From: Neobacillus pocheonensis | GTDB taxonomy: Bacteria; Bacillota; Bacilli; Bacillales; Cytobacillaceae | Assembly: GCA_023702235.1 (NCBI GenBank) | Contig: JAMQCR010000003.1 | Coordinates: 458,501-522,500, forward strand | Direction of reading: 5' to 3' | DNA length: 64,000 bases | In this document: positions 54,565-63,965 of the stretch, piece by piece | Layout of the letters: the number at the start of each line of letters is the position of its first letter | Position numbering within the stretch: the stretch's first letter is position 1 | Notes under the pieces: model-generated | What the model saw: only the letters and a program-made list of their open reading frames with translations | Databases searched by the model: none | What the model was told of the DNA's origin: nothing | Position numbers and translations under genes: made by a program

Positions 54565-55359
54565 TCTTTTACCCTCCATGTTCTTTGGTTGCTAATTTTA
54601 CATAATCTTACCATGAAATTTTCTGAAACAAAGAACAGGGAAATGTTAAATCGTTTACATTCGCGGCATTTATATTACGATGATATTTCTAAAATAACTG
54701 AATAATCAAAAAATAAAGACTTTCTAAAGCCTCTTTCTAAGCAAAAAGCGCAGTGGTATGCCCCTTAGCGCTCAACCTCTCTTTATTACATTAATGTTAC
54801 CTAATATGAATCCAGAGTTTATGAAATACCATTTTTTTACCAAAATTAATATTTATGTTTACGTTCCGCATGAAATAATTTCTATAAAAAATTCGATGTT
54901 GCCGCAAGTGCCCCTAGTTTATTCGATTTATAAGTGAATTTACTCAAAATGTTTCATCTTTAGAGTTGGTTATTTAAGAGGTTGAAGGATATTTATTAAT
55001 CGTTGAAACTAATGGAGAAAATGCATTCTTTTTCTTTGGAAGGGGAACTAATGGTCCTGAGCAATTTTTAAAAGGGTCTTTGAAATCTCAACAAATGATG
55101 GAGATATTGTGTAAGACGCATACTTAGGTTCAGGTACTTCAACAGCAGTTTCTTACAAGATGAATAGAAAAATTTTGATATTTTGGTTTTTTTCTAGATC
55201 TGTAGAAACTAGTATTCTGGCTTGTTTAAAGAAAAAACCGCTAGTTAGCTAGATGCTGTGAACCTTACCATAAATAGAGCGATTTTATACTAATATACAT
55301 CATCCTATCAAGTTAAATGGGTTATTTAATAAACATAACCCCAGGGCAAAAGATATCTT

Positions 55360-55645
55360 TCCCAGTTCCCAAGGAGAGTTTTGTCCTTCAAAGCCTTGAT
55401 GAAGGACGCTTTCCCAGTTTCCAAGGAGAGTTTTGTCCTTCAAAGCCTTGATGGAGGACGCTTTCCCAGTTTCCAAGGAGAGTTTTGTCCTTCAAAGCCT
55501 TGATGAAGGACGCTTTCCCAGTTTCCAAGGAGAGTTTTGTCCTTCAAAGCCTTGATGAAGGACGCTTTCCCAGTTCCCAAGGAGAGTTTTGTCCTTCAAA
55601 GCCTTGATGAAGGACGCTTTCCCAGTTTCCAAGGAGAGTTTTGAG
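55360..55645 (+). repeat. 52-bp hairpin array D (5 units plus a partial)
   Basis: GTTTTGTCCTT begins at 55378, 55430, 55482, 55534 and 55586, and a sixth truncated unit starts at 55638: exactly 52 bp each. The inner stem here is TCAA/TTGA with loop AGCC, not TAAG/CTTA. Outer arms TGTCCT and AGGACG keep pairing except the last base. The spacer CTTTCCCAGTTTCCAAGGAG is specific to this array. Confidence 0.93.
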
Positions 55646-55719
55646 ATTAAAATAATAACTGTCATTATTTTTATTTTATGACTGTAGGGATGTATTGTTT
55701 TTAAAAAGACAGAATTATC

Positions 55720-55748
55720 TTGACATTCTTTTTGTCGGTTGATAAAGT
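55720..55748 (+). promoter_or_regulatory. Probable promoter of the S-box transcript
   Basis: TTGACA (55720-55725) with TAAAGT 17 bases further, about 15 bases before the riboswitch. Confidence 0.6.
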
Positions 55749-55763
55749 TATAAAAAAATATTT

Positions 55764-55915
55764 CTTATCCAGAGAGGTGAATAGACTGGCCGATGAAACC
55801 TCAGCAACAGGTCTACTAAGATACTGTGCTAACTCCTGAGGGTGATGATGCCTTGATAGATAAGAGTGTAGGTATTATTTGTCAGTAATGCACTCTTTTT
55901 AAGAGTGCATTTTTG
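55764..55915 (+). ncRNA. SAM-I (S-box) riboswitch with terminator
   Basis: P1 arms CTTATC (55764-55769) and GATAAG (55859-55864) close an S-box with the conserved CAGAGAGGTG, GACTGGCCGATGAAACC, CAGCAACAG, GTGCTAACTCC and a GATGATGCC end. A terminator (ATGCACTCTT pairing with AAGAGTGCAT, then T-rich) lies at 55887-55915. It should switch transcription off when S-adenosylmethionine is high. Confidence 0.92.
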
Positions 55916-56006
55916 CTTTTTCTTGATGGAAGAGAAAGAAGGGTATCGAGTATTTCTTAGAAAAATTAAAGTTGAGTTATATTTTAAAAGTGAGAGGAAG
56001 ATTTGC

Positions 56007-56450
56007 ATGTTTAAGATAAAACAGAATTTTTCTATTATCTTATATTTTATCCCAAAGATTCTCCAAATATTTTTGAATATATCCCTCGTTTTTCTAGCAA
56101 TAATTTTATCTATTTTACTAGTTAAGGAATTAATCATTTTCATTCAGATTTTGATAGGGGGAGGCAACAATGACTTTAAACTTTTTCTTGCCAATATACT
56201 TATCTTCTTTTTATATTTTGAGTTTATTTCTATGATTGTTAAATACTTTAAAGAAGAATACCACTTCCCTATTAGGTATTTTTTATATATCGGCATAACG
56301 GCAATGATAAGAATAATTATTGTTGATCACGATCACCCTGAAAATTCATTATTTTATGCGATTATTATCTTAATCCTAATAATTGGGTATTTCATTATCA
56401 ATTTAACTCCTCGTGAAAGGAACGATAGTACCTGGTTGAATAAAAAATAA
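56007..56450 (+). CDS. psiE: PsiE-family membrane protein
   Basis: Product of 147 residues with four membrane helices and the PsiE pattern: LVKELIIFIQILIG, FLANILIFFLYFEFISMIVK, YFKEEYHFPIRYFLYIGITA and IRIIIVDHDHPENS. ATG 56007 has GAGGAAG upstream; the frame is open earlier but overlaps the riboswitch terminator. PsiE is phosphate-starvation-inducible in Escherichia coli, with unknown function. An S-box directly upstream is unexpected, since S-box genes usually serve methionine, cysteine or SAM metabolism. Confidence 0.88.
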   Translation: MFKIKQNFSIILYFIPKILQIFLNISLVFLAIILSILLVKELIIFIQILIGGGNNDFKLFLANILIFFLYFEFISMIVKYFKEEYHFPIRYFLYIGITAMIRIIIVDHDHPENSLFYAIIILILIIGYFIINLTPRERNDSTWLNKK

Positions 56451-57085
56451 TAGTTGCTTGTCACTATTGCTCGAATTCGGAAAAGTTAAAGGATGTAAGG
56501 TGCACGAAGATTCCCAAAGTTATTGTGCGTATCCTGGGTTTGGATCTTCACTTAAACACACGAAAAGATGGATATGTTCCTATTTTTATTGATAAAAAAC
56601 CGCAGTAATTAACGTTAAGGTGAACCATATCATAAGTAAAGGCTTTGAATAAAATGATTTTATAACTAGAAGAGGAAGAAAATTACTCTTTTATATGCAA
56701 TATGTTTATATGAGATCTGAGAGATCTGAACATGTAGCTTCTATATAAATAGTAGATTTCTAAGTAAAGAAGAATAAAAAGACAGCTCAGGTATAATGCT
56801 TTAACAAATAATATTAGTAATCATGTGTAAGCATCATTTAAAAGTGGCTCCATTCGAGGATGAATCGGATGGGGCTTTTGTTATTTCTATTAAAAAGGGG
56901 CAAACGATGCACTAATTTAACAATAGTTGATTAATAAACTAGATTCCGATGTGAATTTCTAATATAAATGCCCTACTAGAATGAATCTTATCTTAAGTAA
57001 CTGCTGAAAAATTATCCATTTTATCCTCCTTATGTTGATAAAGAAAAGCCCCGAAGTTCTAACCTTCAAGGGCTTTTCTTTATCG
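56451..57085. other. Intergenic region after psiE
   Basis: About 635 bases with no supported gene. A hairpin at 56843-56885 (GGCTCCATTCG with CGGATGGGGCT, then T-rich) may be a terminator. Confidence 0.45.
57039..57083 (-). terminator. Terminator of the amino-acid ABC operon
   Basis: AAAGAAAAGCCC pairs with GGGCTTTTCTTT around an 18-base loop. Confidence 0.8.
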
Positions 57086-57808
57086 TTATAAAATTTTCTC
57101 AAGAAATTCACGTGCACGATCGCTCTTTGGTTTTGCAAAAAACTCCTGAGGAGCTGAATCCTCCACTAATTTTCCTTCATCCAAAAAGACGATGCGGTCC
57201 GCGACTTCCCTCGCGAAGCCCATTTCATGTGTCACAATGACCATGGTGATTCCGGTATGGGCTAAAGATTTTATTACATCTAGTACCTCTTTTACCATTT
57301 CCGGATCGAGTGCAGATGTCGGTTCATCAAATAACATGATTTCCGGTTCCATCGCTAGCGCTCTTGCAATGGCGACACGTTGCTTTTGTCCTCCAGATAA
57401 CTTGGAAGGATATACATTTGTCTTGTCCTCTAAACCAACTCGTTTTAATAACTCCATCGCCTTTTTTTCAGCCGAATCTTTCGCGACTTTTTTAACAGTG
57501 ATAGGAGCATATGTCATATTCTGCAGGACAGTTTTATGAGGGAATAAATGAAAATGCTGAAATACCATTCCAATATTCTGGCGTAGGGATGAGATATTAG
57601 TTTTTGAATCGGTAATTTCTTGACCATTCACCACTACCTTCCCGCTAGTAGGGGCTTCCAGTAAATTTAGGCACCGTAAGAAAGTGGACTTTCCAGAACC
57701 AGATGGCCCGATAACAGCCACAACTTCACCTTTGTTAATATCAGTAGAAATCCCTTTTAATACTTCTAATTTTCCGAATGACTTATAAACGTTTTCTACC
57801 TTAATCAC
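57086..57808 (-). CDS. Polar amino-acid ABC transporter ATPase (GlnQ type)
   Basis: Product of 240 residues. Walker A GPSGSGKST, Q-loop, signature LSGGQKQRVAIARAL, Walker B IMLFDEPTSALDPE and the switch His (VTHEMGFA). The length and MVFQHFHLFPHKT motif fit the PAAT family (GlnQ, ArtP, TcyN). GTG start overlaps the permease stop by 8 bases. It energises uptake by the two genes upstream. Confidence 0.93.
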   Translation of the reverse strand: MIKVENVYKSFGKLEVLKGISTDINKGEVVAVIGPSGSGKSTFLRCLNLLEAPTSGKVVVNGQEITDSKTNISSLRQNIGMVFQHFHLFPHKTVLQNMTYAPITVKKVAKDSAEKKAMELLKRVGLEDKTNVYPSKLSGGQKQRVAIARALAMEPEIMLFDEPTSALDPEMVKEVLDVIKSLAHTGITMVIVTHEMGFAREVADRIVFLDEGKLVEDSAPQEFFAKPKSDRAREFLEKIL

Positions 57809-58460
57809 TACGACGAAGTCTCCTTTCTAATACACGTGCACCGAATGTCAGAATCAGAACCATTCCATAGTAAATCAGACCAACTAGAATAAGTGGTTCA
57901 AAATATAGGAATGTTTTTGAACCAACAATACTGGCACGACGTAATAGATCTGTTACACCAATAGTAGATACTAAGGCTGAATCTTTCAGCAAAGCAATAC
58001 TCTCATTAGCCAATGCAGGTAGAATATTTTTAATGGCTTGTGGAAGAATGATATCTTTCATCATTTGCCGATAAGGAACACCTAGAGATAACGCAGCTTC
58101 CCTCTGTCCCTTATCTACTGCCAAAATGCCACCTCGGATGGTTTCAGAAACATAAGCAGCTGAATTAAGTGCAAAGGCAATAACCCCAGCTTGCAATGCT
58201 GGAATATCATATCCCGTCAATTGGGGGATAGCATAATAGATTAGTGCAATCTGTAAAATTAATGGGGTCCCTCGGAATATCGATGTATAAAATACACCTA
58301 ACCATTTTAGCGGTTTAATAGTGGAGATTTTAATAAGCGAAAGAACAATTCCCAGTATAAAACCAATGATAGTTGAGAGGATTGTAAATTGAAGCGTGAC
58401 CAATATCCCTTGTAAAATAAAAGGGATATAGGGCACGATTTGATTGAATTGCAAATGCAT
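57801..58460 (-). CDS. Polar amino-acid ABC transporter permease (HisM/GlnP type)
   Basis: Product of 219 residues with five membrane helices and the EAA-like loop VDKGQREAALSLGVPYRQMM. The SAAYVSETIRGGILAV segment is characteristic of PAAT permeases. It probably works as a homodimer, since only one permease gene is present. 22 bases separate it from the binding-protein gene. Confidence 0.92.
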   Translation of the reverse strand: MHLQFNQIVPYIPFILQGILVTLQFTILSTIIGFILGIVLSLIKISTIKPLKWLGVFYTSIFRGTPLILQIALIYYAIPQLTGYDIPALQAGVIAFALNSAAYVSETIRGGILAVDKGQREAALSLGVPYRQMMKDIILPQAIKNILPALANESIALLKDSALVSTIGVTDLLRRASIVGSKTFLYFEPLILVGLIYYGMVLILTFGARVLERRLRRSD

Positions 58461-58482
58461 GCCCTACTCTCCTCACTTATGA

Positions 58483-59264
58483 TTATTTTTTATTAAACCA
58501 TTTTTTAACTAATTTATCCATTTCGCCGTTAGACTTCATTTCCTTTAATACTTTGTTGAAGTCAGCAACATATGGTGAGCCTTTCGGAAAGGCTACGGCA
58601 GATCCAGCAAGCTCAGTGTTTGGAATGACAGTAAATTTAAGATCTGTATTGGATGCTGTATAACCTTTCGCTACAGTGTCCTCGATAACAGCTGCATCAA
58701 TACGGTTTGCTTTTAGCTCTTGAATGATATCGGGGATTTTATTTAAAGATACAATTTGAATCCCTTTTACATCCTTGACTGCTCCCTCTTGAATAGAACC
58801 AAGCTGAACGCCTACTTTTTTGCCTTTTAAATCATCTAAAGATTTAAAGTTTGCATTCTTCTTTGACACGATTGTGTTTTTTGCCTCAAAATAAATATCA
58901 GAGAAATCAGCGTTTTTCAAGCGTTCCGGTTTTGGTGTCATACCTGCATTACGAAATCAGCACGCTTGGACTGTAAAGCAGGTAGCAGTCCATTAAAATC
59001 CATGTCCTTTACATCGACATCAAAATTTAGTTTACTGCCAATATATTTAGCAATGTCTACATCAAATCCGATAATTTTGCCAGAGACTGTGTCAAAATCC
59101 TCATATGGAGGGTAATCTGCAGATGTAGCCATAATCAATTTCTTTTTTGGTGCATTCCCTTGTGAAGTAGTGGATTTATTTTGCTGATTGCCTGATGTAC
59201 CGCAGGCTGATAAAATTGCCATACTCATGATTAGTGATAAAATCAAAATAAAAGATTTTTTCAA
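58483..59264 (-). CDS. Polar amino-acid-binding lipoprotein, frameshifted in this sequence
   Basis: Lipoprotein signal MKKSFILILSLIMSMAILSA then CG, and an SBP_bac_3 fold (ATSADYPPYEDFD, IIGFDVDIAKYIGSKL, DFNGLLPALQSKRADF, VGVQLGSIQEG). The frame breaks near 58946: GTAATGCAGG should be GTAATGGCAGG, restoring VMAGMTPKPERLKNADFSDI. Repaired length is 260 residues. TTG 59262-59264 is the likely start (AGGGAGTG 6 bases upstream); an in-frame GTG at 59273 sits on the ribosome site. Ligand unknown: arginine, glutamine or cystine are all possible. An M20 peptidase gene is divergent. Confidence 0.88.
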
Positions 59265-59516
59265 ATCTAGCACTCCCTTTGTTTATTTATGTTAATTAAT
59301 TTATAAATATTCAACACCTTTGTTATTATAAATAGAGTGTTTTAATTTTTCAACTAGAAATAAATAATTATACGTGAATAATAGGTGATTATTCAATTTG
59401 CGAAATATTCACTGAATTTCACTAGCCTGTTTAGTTACTCTTGACATCTATTTATTAAAGTATTAAAGGATAACGAACATACTCAAAAGTGGAAAACAAG
59501 AGAGGAGTTTATGTAT

Positions 59517-60643
59517 ATGCAAAGATGGAATAATTTTTTCCAGAATAAAATTGATGATATTCTATTAGAATTAAAAAACTATGTAGAAATGGAGAGCCCG
59601 AGTTCTAATAAGGAAGCAGTAGACAAACTAGGTTCTTACATTCAACAACAATTCATAAAGCTCGGCTGCCGTCTTACAAGGATTAAACAAGAAGAATTTG
59701 GGGACCAGCTGCGGCTGGAGTATGGAGAAGGAGAGGAACAAATTCTTATTTTAGGTCATTTCGATACAGTAAAGGATATTGGCACCCTTGAACAGGAGCC
59801 TTGGAGAGTAGAAGAGGGAAGGGTATATGGGCGTGGCACCTACGACATGAAGGCCGGAATCGTTTTTGCCTATTTTGCTCTACAGGCTATTAGAGAACAT
59901 AACCTTCCTTTAAACAAACGGCTTGTTTTTCTATGGAATACCGATGAAGAGATGGGGAGCCCTTCCTCCAGAGAGTATATACAAGAAGAAGCGTCCAAGA
60001 GTAGCTCAGTTCTCGTTCTTGAACCATCATATGGAAATGGTTCATTGAAAACGAGCAGAAAAGGCGGCGGGGAGTTCAAGGTGATGGTCCATGGTAAGGC
60101 TGCACATGCAGGCAATGACCATGCTAAAGGCGTGAATGCCATTGCGGAATTGGCTCATCATATCCTTGAAATTCAATCCTGGACAAATTATGAGGAAGGC
60201 ACCACTCTTTCAGTAGGGATGATCAACGGTGGTTCTGCATCTAATGTAGTACCTGAATTTGCAGAAGCGATCGTAGATGTTCGTGTGGCAAAAAAATCTG
60301 CCATGTCTGTTATACAAAACCGAACTGTTGCGTTAACTCCCGTTCATCCTGAAGCGAAAGTCTCTGTTCATTGGGAATTTGTTACGCCGCCAATGGAACG
60401 AACAAAGCAAACCGAACAGCTTTACCGACTTGCCTATGAACAGGCAGCAGAAGAAGGATTTGATCTAACGGAAATGAATGCAGGTGGCACGAGTGATGGA
60501 AATTTTGCCGCAGCTGCTGGCGTACCAGTTCTTGATGGACTTGGCCAGTCGGAGATGGTGCCCATGCCCCTCATGAGCATATCACGCTAAAAGATATCCC
60601 TGAACGTATAGCCTTATTAGTAAGAATGCTGACAGCTTTATAA
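59517..60643 (+). CDS. M20-family metallopeptidase (carboxypeptidase G2-like), frameshifted in this sequence
   Basis: Di-zinc peptidase. Ligand motifs are visible: GHFDTV, GRGTYDMKAG, the catalytic NTDEEMGSPSS, VLEPSY and a final PHEHI that appears only after repair. The frame breaks near 60549, where GGCCAGTCGG lacks one C; repair gives LGPVGDGAHAPHEHITLKDI and an end at 60641-60643 (375 residues). The family cleaves C-terminal Glu or other N-acyl amino acids. It is divergent from the amino-acid ABC operon, which could import the product. ATG 59517 has better spacing from GAGAGGAG than ATG 59511. Confidence 0.87.
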
Positions 60644-60718
60644 GGATGAAAAAGGGAAGGGACATCAAAAGCCCTTCCCTCTAGCTTTAGAAGGAGAACG
60701 TACCTGTACATACAATCC

Positions 60719-60796
60719 CTACCTATAAGTTGTTACTAGTGCTTCCACTAGTACTATTTGATCCGGATAATGCTCGCATACTTCAGACCATTTCAT
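60719..60796 (-). pseudogene. 25-codon N-terminal remnant of a conserved hypothetical gene
   Basis: GGAGGTG precedes ATG 60794-60796, then MKWSEVCEHYPDQIVLVEAL and VTTYR to TAG. This resembles the start of a conserved small-protein family of Firmicutes that normally runs to 65-75 residues; the rest is missing. Start signals are intact, so a short peptide could still be made. Confidence 0.5.
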
Positions 60797-61254
60797 TGTA
60801 ACACCTCCAAAATAACGCTTTTCTTAATTGTATCAAAACACTGCTAGTCAATTAGGTGCGGACATTTTTTAAAAGAGAGCAATAAAGAGGATTGGGATTA
60901 TCCTTGTTATTGCTCTCTTTTAAATTTCATTTATCAAAAGTTGTTCAAGTAACGGGCAGGTTAGTTTATTAAGAACTTGATATCTCATTGTAATATAAGA
61001 TATTTTGGGAAAATAAACAGATTAAATGGAAAAAAGTTGATTTTAACCATATTCATTGTGGGCTAAAAGGCATATGAGCTACTTTCGAGTGGATGAACCG
61101 AGGTATCAGTTTACTACTGTATGGTAAGGTTTAGCTATTTTTTGAACTCTTCCTAATTTAATTATAGCATTTAAAAAATGGTTAATATAGACTTTTTATT
61201 CACATTTACTACTGCTAAAATCAATAGAACATTAATGGTTAGGAGAGATGTAGA
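60797..61254. other. Intergenic region upstream of the rifampicin phosphotransferase
   Basis: Contains a 15-bp perfect-stem hairpin at 60871-60921 and then about 330 AT-rich bases. No gene, and I see no palindrome I could call a rifamycin-associated element. Confidence 0.5.
60865..60924. terminator. Bidirectional terminator-like hairpin
   Basis: AAAAGAGAGCAATAA pairs with TTATTGCTCTCTTTT (60871-60885 with 60907-60921) around a 21-base loop, T-rich on both sides. Confidence 0.75.
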
Positions 61255-63855
61255 ATGGGTTCTTTGGCTCTCGGTTTTCAGGAAATGGAAAAAACGCAGC
61301 TTTTGCTCGTTGGCGGAAAAGGGTTAAATTTAGGGGAATTATCAAAAATTGAAGGAATACAAGTACCAGAAGGATTTTGTGTTACAACAGTGGGATATCA
61401 AAAAGCCATCGAACAAAACGAAACGTATCATGCTTTGTTGGATCGACTAACAATGCTAAAAGTAGAAGATCGAGACCAAATTGGTGAAATCAGCAGGAAG
61501 ATTCGACAAATCATTATGGAAGTAGAAATTCCTTCCGATGTTGCGTGCGCAGTTACTCACTATCTCTCCCAGTTTGGTGATGAACATGCTTATGCAGTGC
61601 GTTCTAGTGCGACTGCTGAAGATTTACCACATGCCTCTTTTGCTGGTCAACAAGACACCTATTTAAATATCATCGGCAAAGAAGCAATCATGCAGCATAT
61701 CAGCAAATGTTGGGCTTCCCTATTTACGGATCGCGCGGTAATCTACCGTATGCAAAATGGATTTGACCACAGTCAAGTTTATTTATCCGTTATCGTTCAA
61801 AGGATGATTTTCCCACAGGCTTCAGGGATTTTATTTACCGCTGATCCGGTTTCCTCTAACCGAAAGCTGCTATCAATCGATGCCAGTTTTGGACTTGGAG
61901 AAGCACTGGTCTCTGGCTTGGTATCTGCCGATTGTTATAAAGTACAGGAAGAGGAAATCGTCGATAAAATGATAGCAACCAAAAAATTGGCTATCTATGG
62001 ACTAAAAGAAGGCGGAACAGAGACCCAGCAGATCGATCCGGATCAACAAAAGACTCAAACACTCACTGACCAACAAATATTACAACTAGCACGCATTGGA
62101 AGACAGATCGAAGCTTATTTTGGTTGCCCACAAGATATCGAATGGTGTTTGGTTGATGATACATTTTATATTGTCCAGAGTCGGCCAATCACTACTTTAT
62201 ACCCGATCCCTGAAGCGAATGATCAAGAAAATCACGTCTATGTATCTGTTGGTCATCAACAAATGATGACCGACCCCATGAAACCATTGGGATTGTCTTT
62301 TTTCCTGTTAACGACTCCTGCACCCATGCGTAAAGCTGGTGGAAGGTTGTTTGTTGATGTCACACATATGGTGGCTTCACCTGACAGCAGAAAAAATTTA
62401 TTAAATGCCATGGGACAACACGATCCGCTCATGAAAGACGCACTCATGACCATCGTAGAGCGAGAAGATTTTATAAAATCGTTACCAAAAGATGAAAAAG
62501 CACCGAGTCCCAGCAGAAACAATGCAGATATGCTGGCAGAAATCGAAAACGATCCGACAATCGTTACTGATTTGATCAAGAGTAGTCAAACATCGATAGA
62601 AGAGTTAAAACAAAACATCCAAACGAAATCAGGATCGGATTTATTTGATTTTATTCTAGAAGATATCCAGCAATTAAAGAAGATATTATTTAACCCAAAG
62701 AGTTCGGGTGTATTTATGGCAGCTATAGATGCTTCATCATGGATCAATAAAAAAATGGAGAAGTGGTTAGGTGAAAAAAACGTAGCAGACACGCTTTCTC
62801 AATCTGTACCAAACAATATTACTTCGGAAATGGGTCTAGCATTATTGGATGTCGCAGATGTGATTCGTCCTTATCCAGAAGTAATTGATTATTTACAACA
62901 TGTAAAAGATGATAACTTTTTGGATGAACTGGTTAAGTTTGAAGGTGGACAAAAAACCCGAGACGCAATAATAGCTTATCTCAACAAATACGGAATGAGA
63001 TGTGCCGGAGAAATCGATATTACCAGAAGTCGTTGGAGCGAAAAACCAACTACACTTGTCCCCTTGATTCTCATTAATATCAAAAACTTTGAGCCGAATG
63101 CTAGCAATCGGAAATTTGAGCAAGGGCGGCACGTTGCCTTGAAAAAAGAACAAGAGTTATTAGATCGATTGAAGCAATTACCGGATGGTAAACAAAAAGC
63201 CAAAGAGACAAAACGAATGATTAGCATCATCCGGAATTTCATTGGTTATCGTGAATATCCAAAATACGGCATGATAAATCGCTACTTTGTTTATAAGCAG
63301 ACATTACTGAAAGAAGCCGAAAAACTCGTACAAGAGGGCGTTATTCATGAAAAAGAAGATATATACTATCTCACTTTTGAAGAACTTGGCGAAGTCGTAC
63401 GCACAAATCAACTGGATTACCAGATCATCAGCAAACGAAAAGACGAGTACAAATTATATGAAAAACTAACTCCCCCACGTGTTATCACGTCTGATGGTGA
63501 AATCATTGTAGGTGAGTACAAACGAGAAAATCTCCCAGCCGCAGCGATTTTAGGTCTGCCTGTTTCTTCTGGAGTTATAGAGGGACGCGCACGTGTCATC
63601 TTAAACATGGAAGATGCTGATCTAGAAGATGGAGATATATTAGTCACCTCCTTTACTGATCCTAGCTGGACACCATTGTTTGTATCCATAAAAGGCTTAG
63701 TCACCGAAGTTGGTGGACTGATGACCCATGGAGCAGTTATCGCACGTGAATATGGCTTACCAGCAGTTGTCGGGGTGGAAAATGCCACTAAACTGATAAA
63801 AGATGGGCAACGAATTCGCGTGCACGGAACAGAAGGGTATATCGAAATATTGTAA
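61255..63855 (+). CDS. rph: Rifampicin phosphotransferase (Rph/PEP-synthase-like)
   Basis: Product of 866 residues. An N-terminal ATP-grasp PPDK_N domain (about 1-315; GGKGLNLGELSKIEGIQVPE, AVRSSATAEDLPHASFAGQQ, DIEWCLVDDTFYIVQSRPIT), a helical rifamycin-binding middle domain, and a C-terminal swivelling His domain with catalytic His825 in GGLMTHGAVIAREYGLPAVV. Rph transfers the beta-phosphate of ATP to the ansa-bridge C21 hydroxyl and inactivates rifamycins. The length and domain order fit Rph of Listeria and Bacillus better than PEP synthase; B. subtilis PpsA is a near homologue. GGAGAGATGTAG precedes the ATG. The frame is intact. Confidence 0.9.
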   Translation: MGSLALGFQEMEKTQLLLVGGKGLNLGELSKIEGIQVPEGFCVTTVGYQKAIEQNETYHALLDRLTMLKVEDRDQIGEISRKIRQIIMEVEIPSDVACAVTHYLSQFGDEHAYAVRSSATAEDLPHASFAGQQDTYLNIIGKEAIMQHISKCWASLFTDRAVIYRMQNGFDHSQVYLSVIVQRMIFPQASGILFTADPVSSNRKLLSIDASFGLGEALVSGLVSADCYKVQEEEIVDKMIATKKLAIYGLKEGGTETQQIDPDQQKTQTLTDQQILQLARIGRQIEAYFGCPQDIEWCLVDDTFYIVQSRPITTLYPIPEANDQENHVYVSVGHQQMMTDPMKPLGLSFFLLTTPAPMRKAGGRLFVDVTHMVASPDSRKNLLNAMGQHDPLMKDALMTIVEREDFIKSLPKDEKAPSPSRNNADMLAEIENDPTIVTDLIKSSQTSIEELKQNIQTKSGSDLFDFILEDIQQLKKILFNPKSSGVFMAAIDASSWINKKMEKWLGEKNVADTLSQSVPNNITSEMGLALLDVADVIRPYPEVIDYLQHVKDDNFLDELVKFEGGQKTRDAIIAYLNKYGMRCAGEIDITRSRWSEKPTTLVPLILINIKNFEPNASNRKFEQGRHVALKKEQELLDRLKQLPDGKQKAKETKRMISIIRNFIGYREYPKYGMINRYFVYKQTLLKEAEKLVQEGVIHEKEDIYYLTFEELGEVVRTNQLDYQIISKRKDEYKLYEKLTPPRVITSDGEIIVGEYKRENLPAAAILGLPVSSGVIEGRARVILNMEDADLEDGDILVTSFTDPSWTPLFVSIKGLVTEVGGLMTHGAVIAREYGLPAVVGVENATKLIKDGQRIRVHGTEGYIEIL

Positions 63856-63904
63856 TCGCTGAATACATCCAGATTTAATTAGTAGCACCGCTCCAGTGGT
63901 TACC

Positions 63905-63965
63905 AGACAGTAGTTCTGGGGTCAGTCCCTCGATACTTGGACCGATTCTGGACCAATAATGGACC
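63905..63965. repeat. Possible REP-like palindrome at the window edge
   Basis: GGGGTCAGTCCC is an imperfect palindrome followed by three GGACC blocks (GGACCGATTCTGGACC, then ATGGACCGAT). The form resembles REP elements but is a different family from the 6.5-11 kb copies. The element may continue past the window. Confidence 0.35.

Larger units (their letters stand above)
54565..55763. other. Long intergenic region with array D
   Basis: About 1.2 kb without an intact gene. A short open stretch at about 54977-55125 (VEGYLLIVETNGENAFFFFG) lacks a start and ends after about 50 codons; it may be a gene scrap. The 52-bp array D occupies 55360-55645, and the psiE promoter follows. Confidence 0.5.

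Noticed and set aside
61255..63855. Phosphoenolpyruvate synthase as the primary call
   Set aside because: Domain order is ATP-grasp, helical middle, C-terminal His domain without the PEP-binding TIM barrel, which is the rifampicin phosphotransferase layout.
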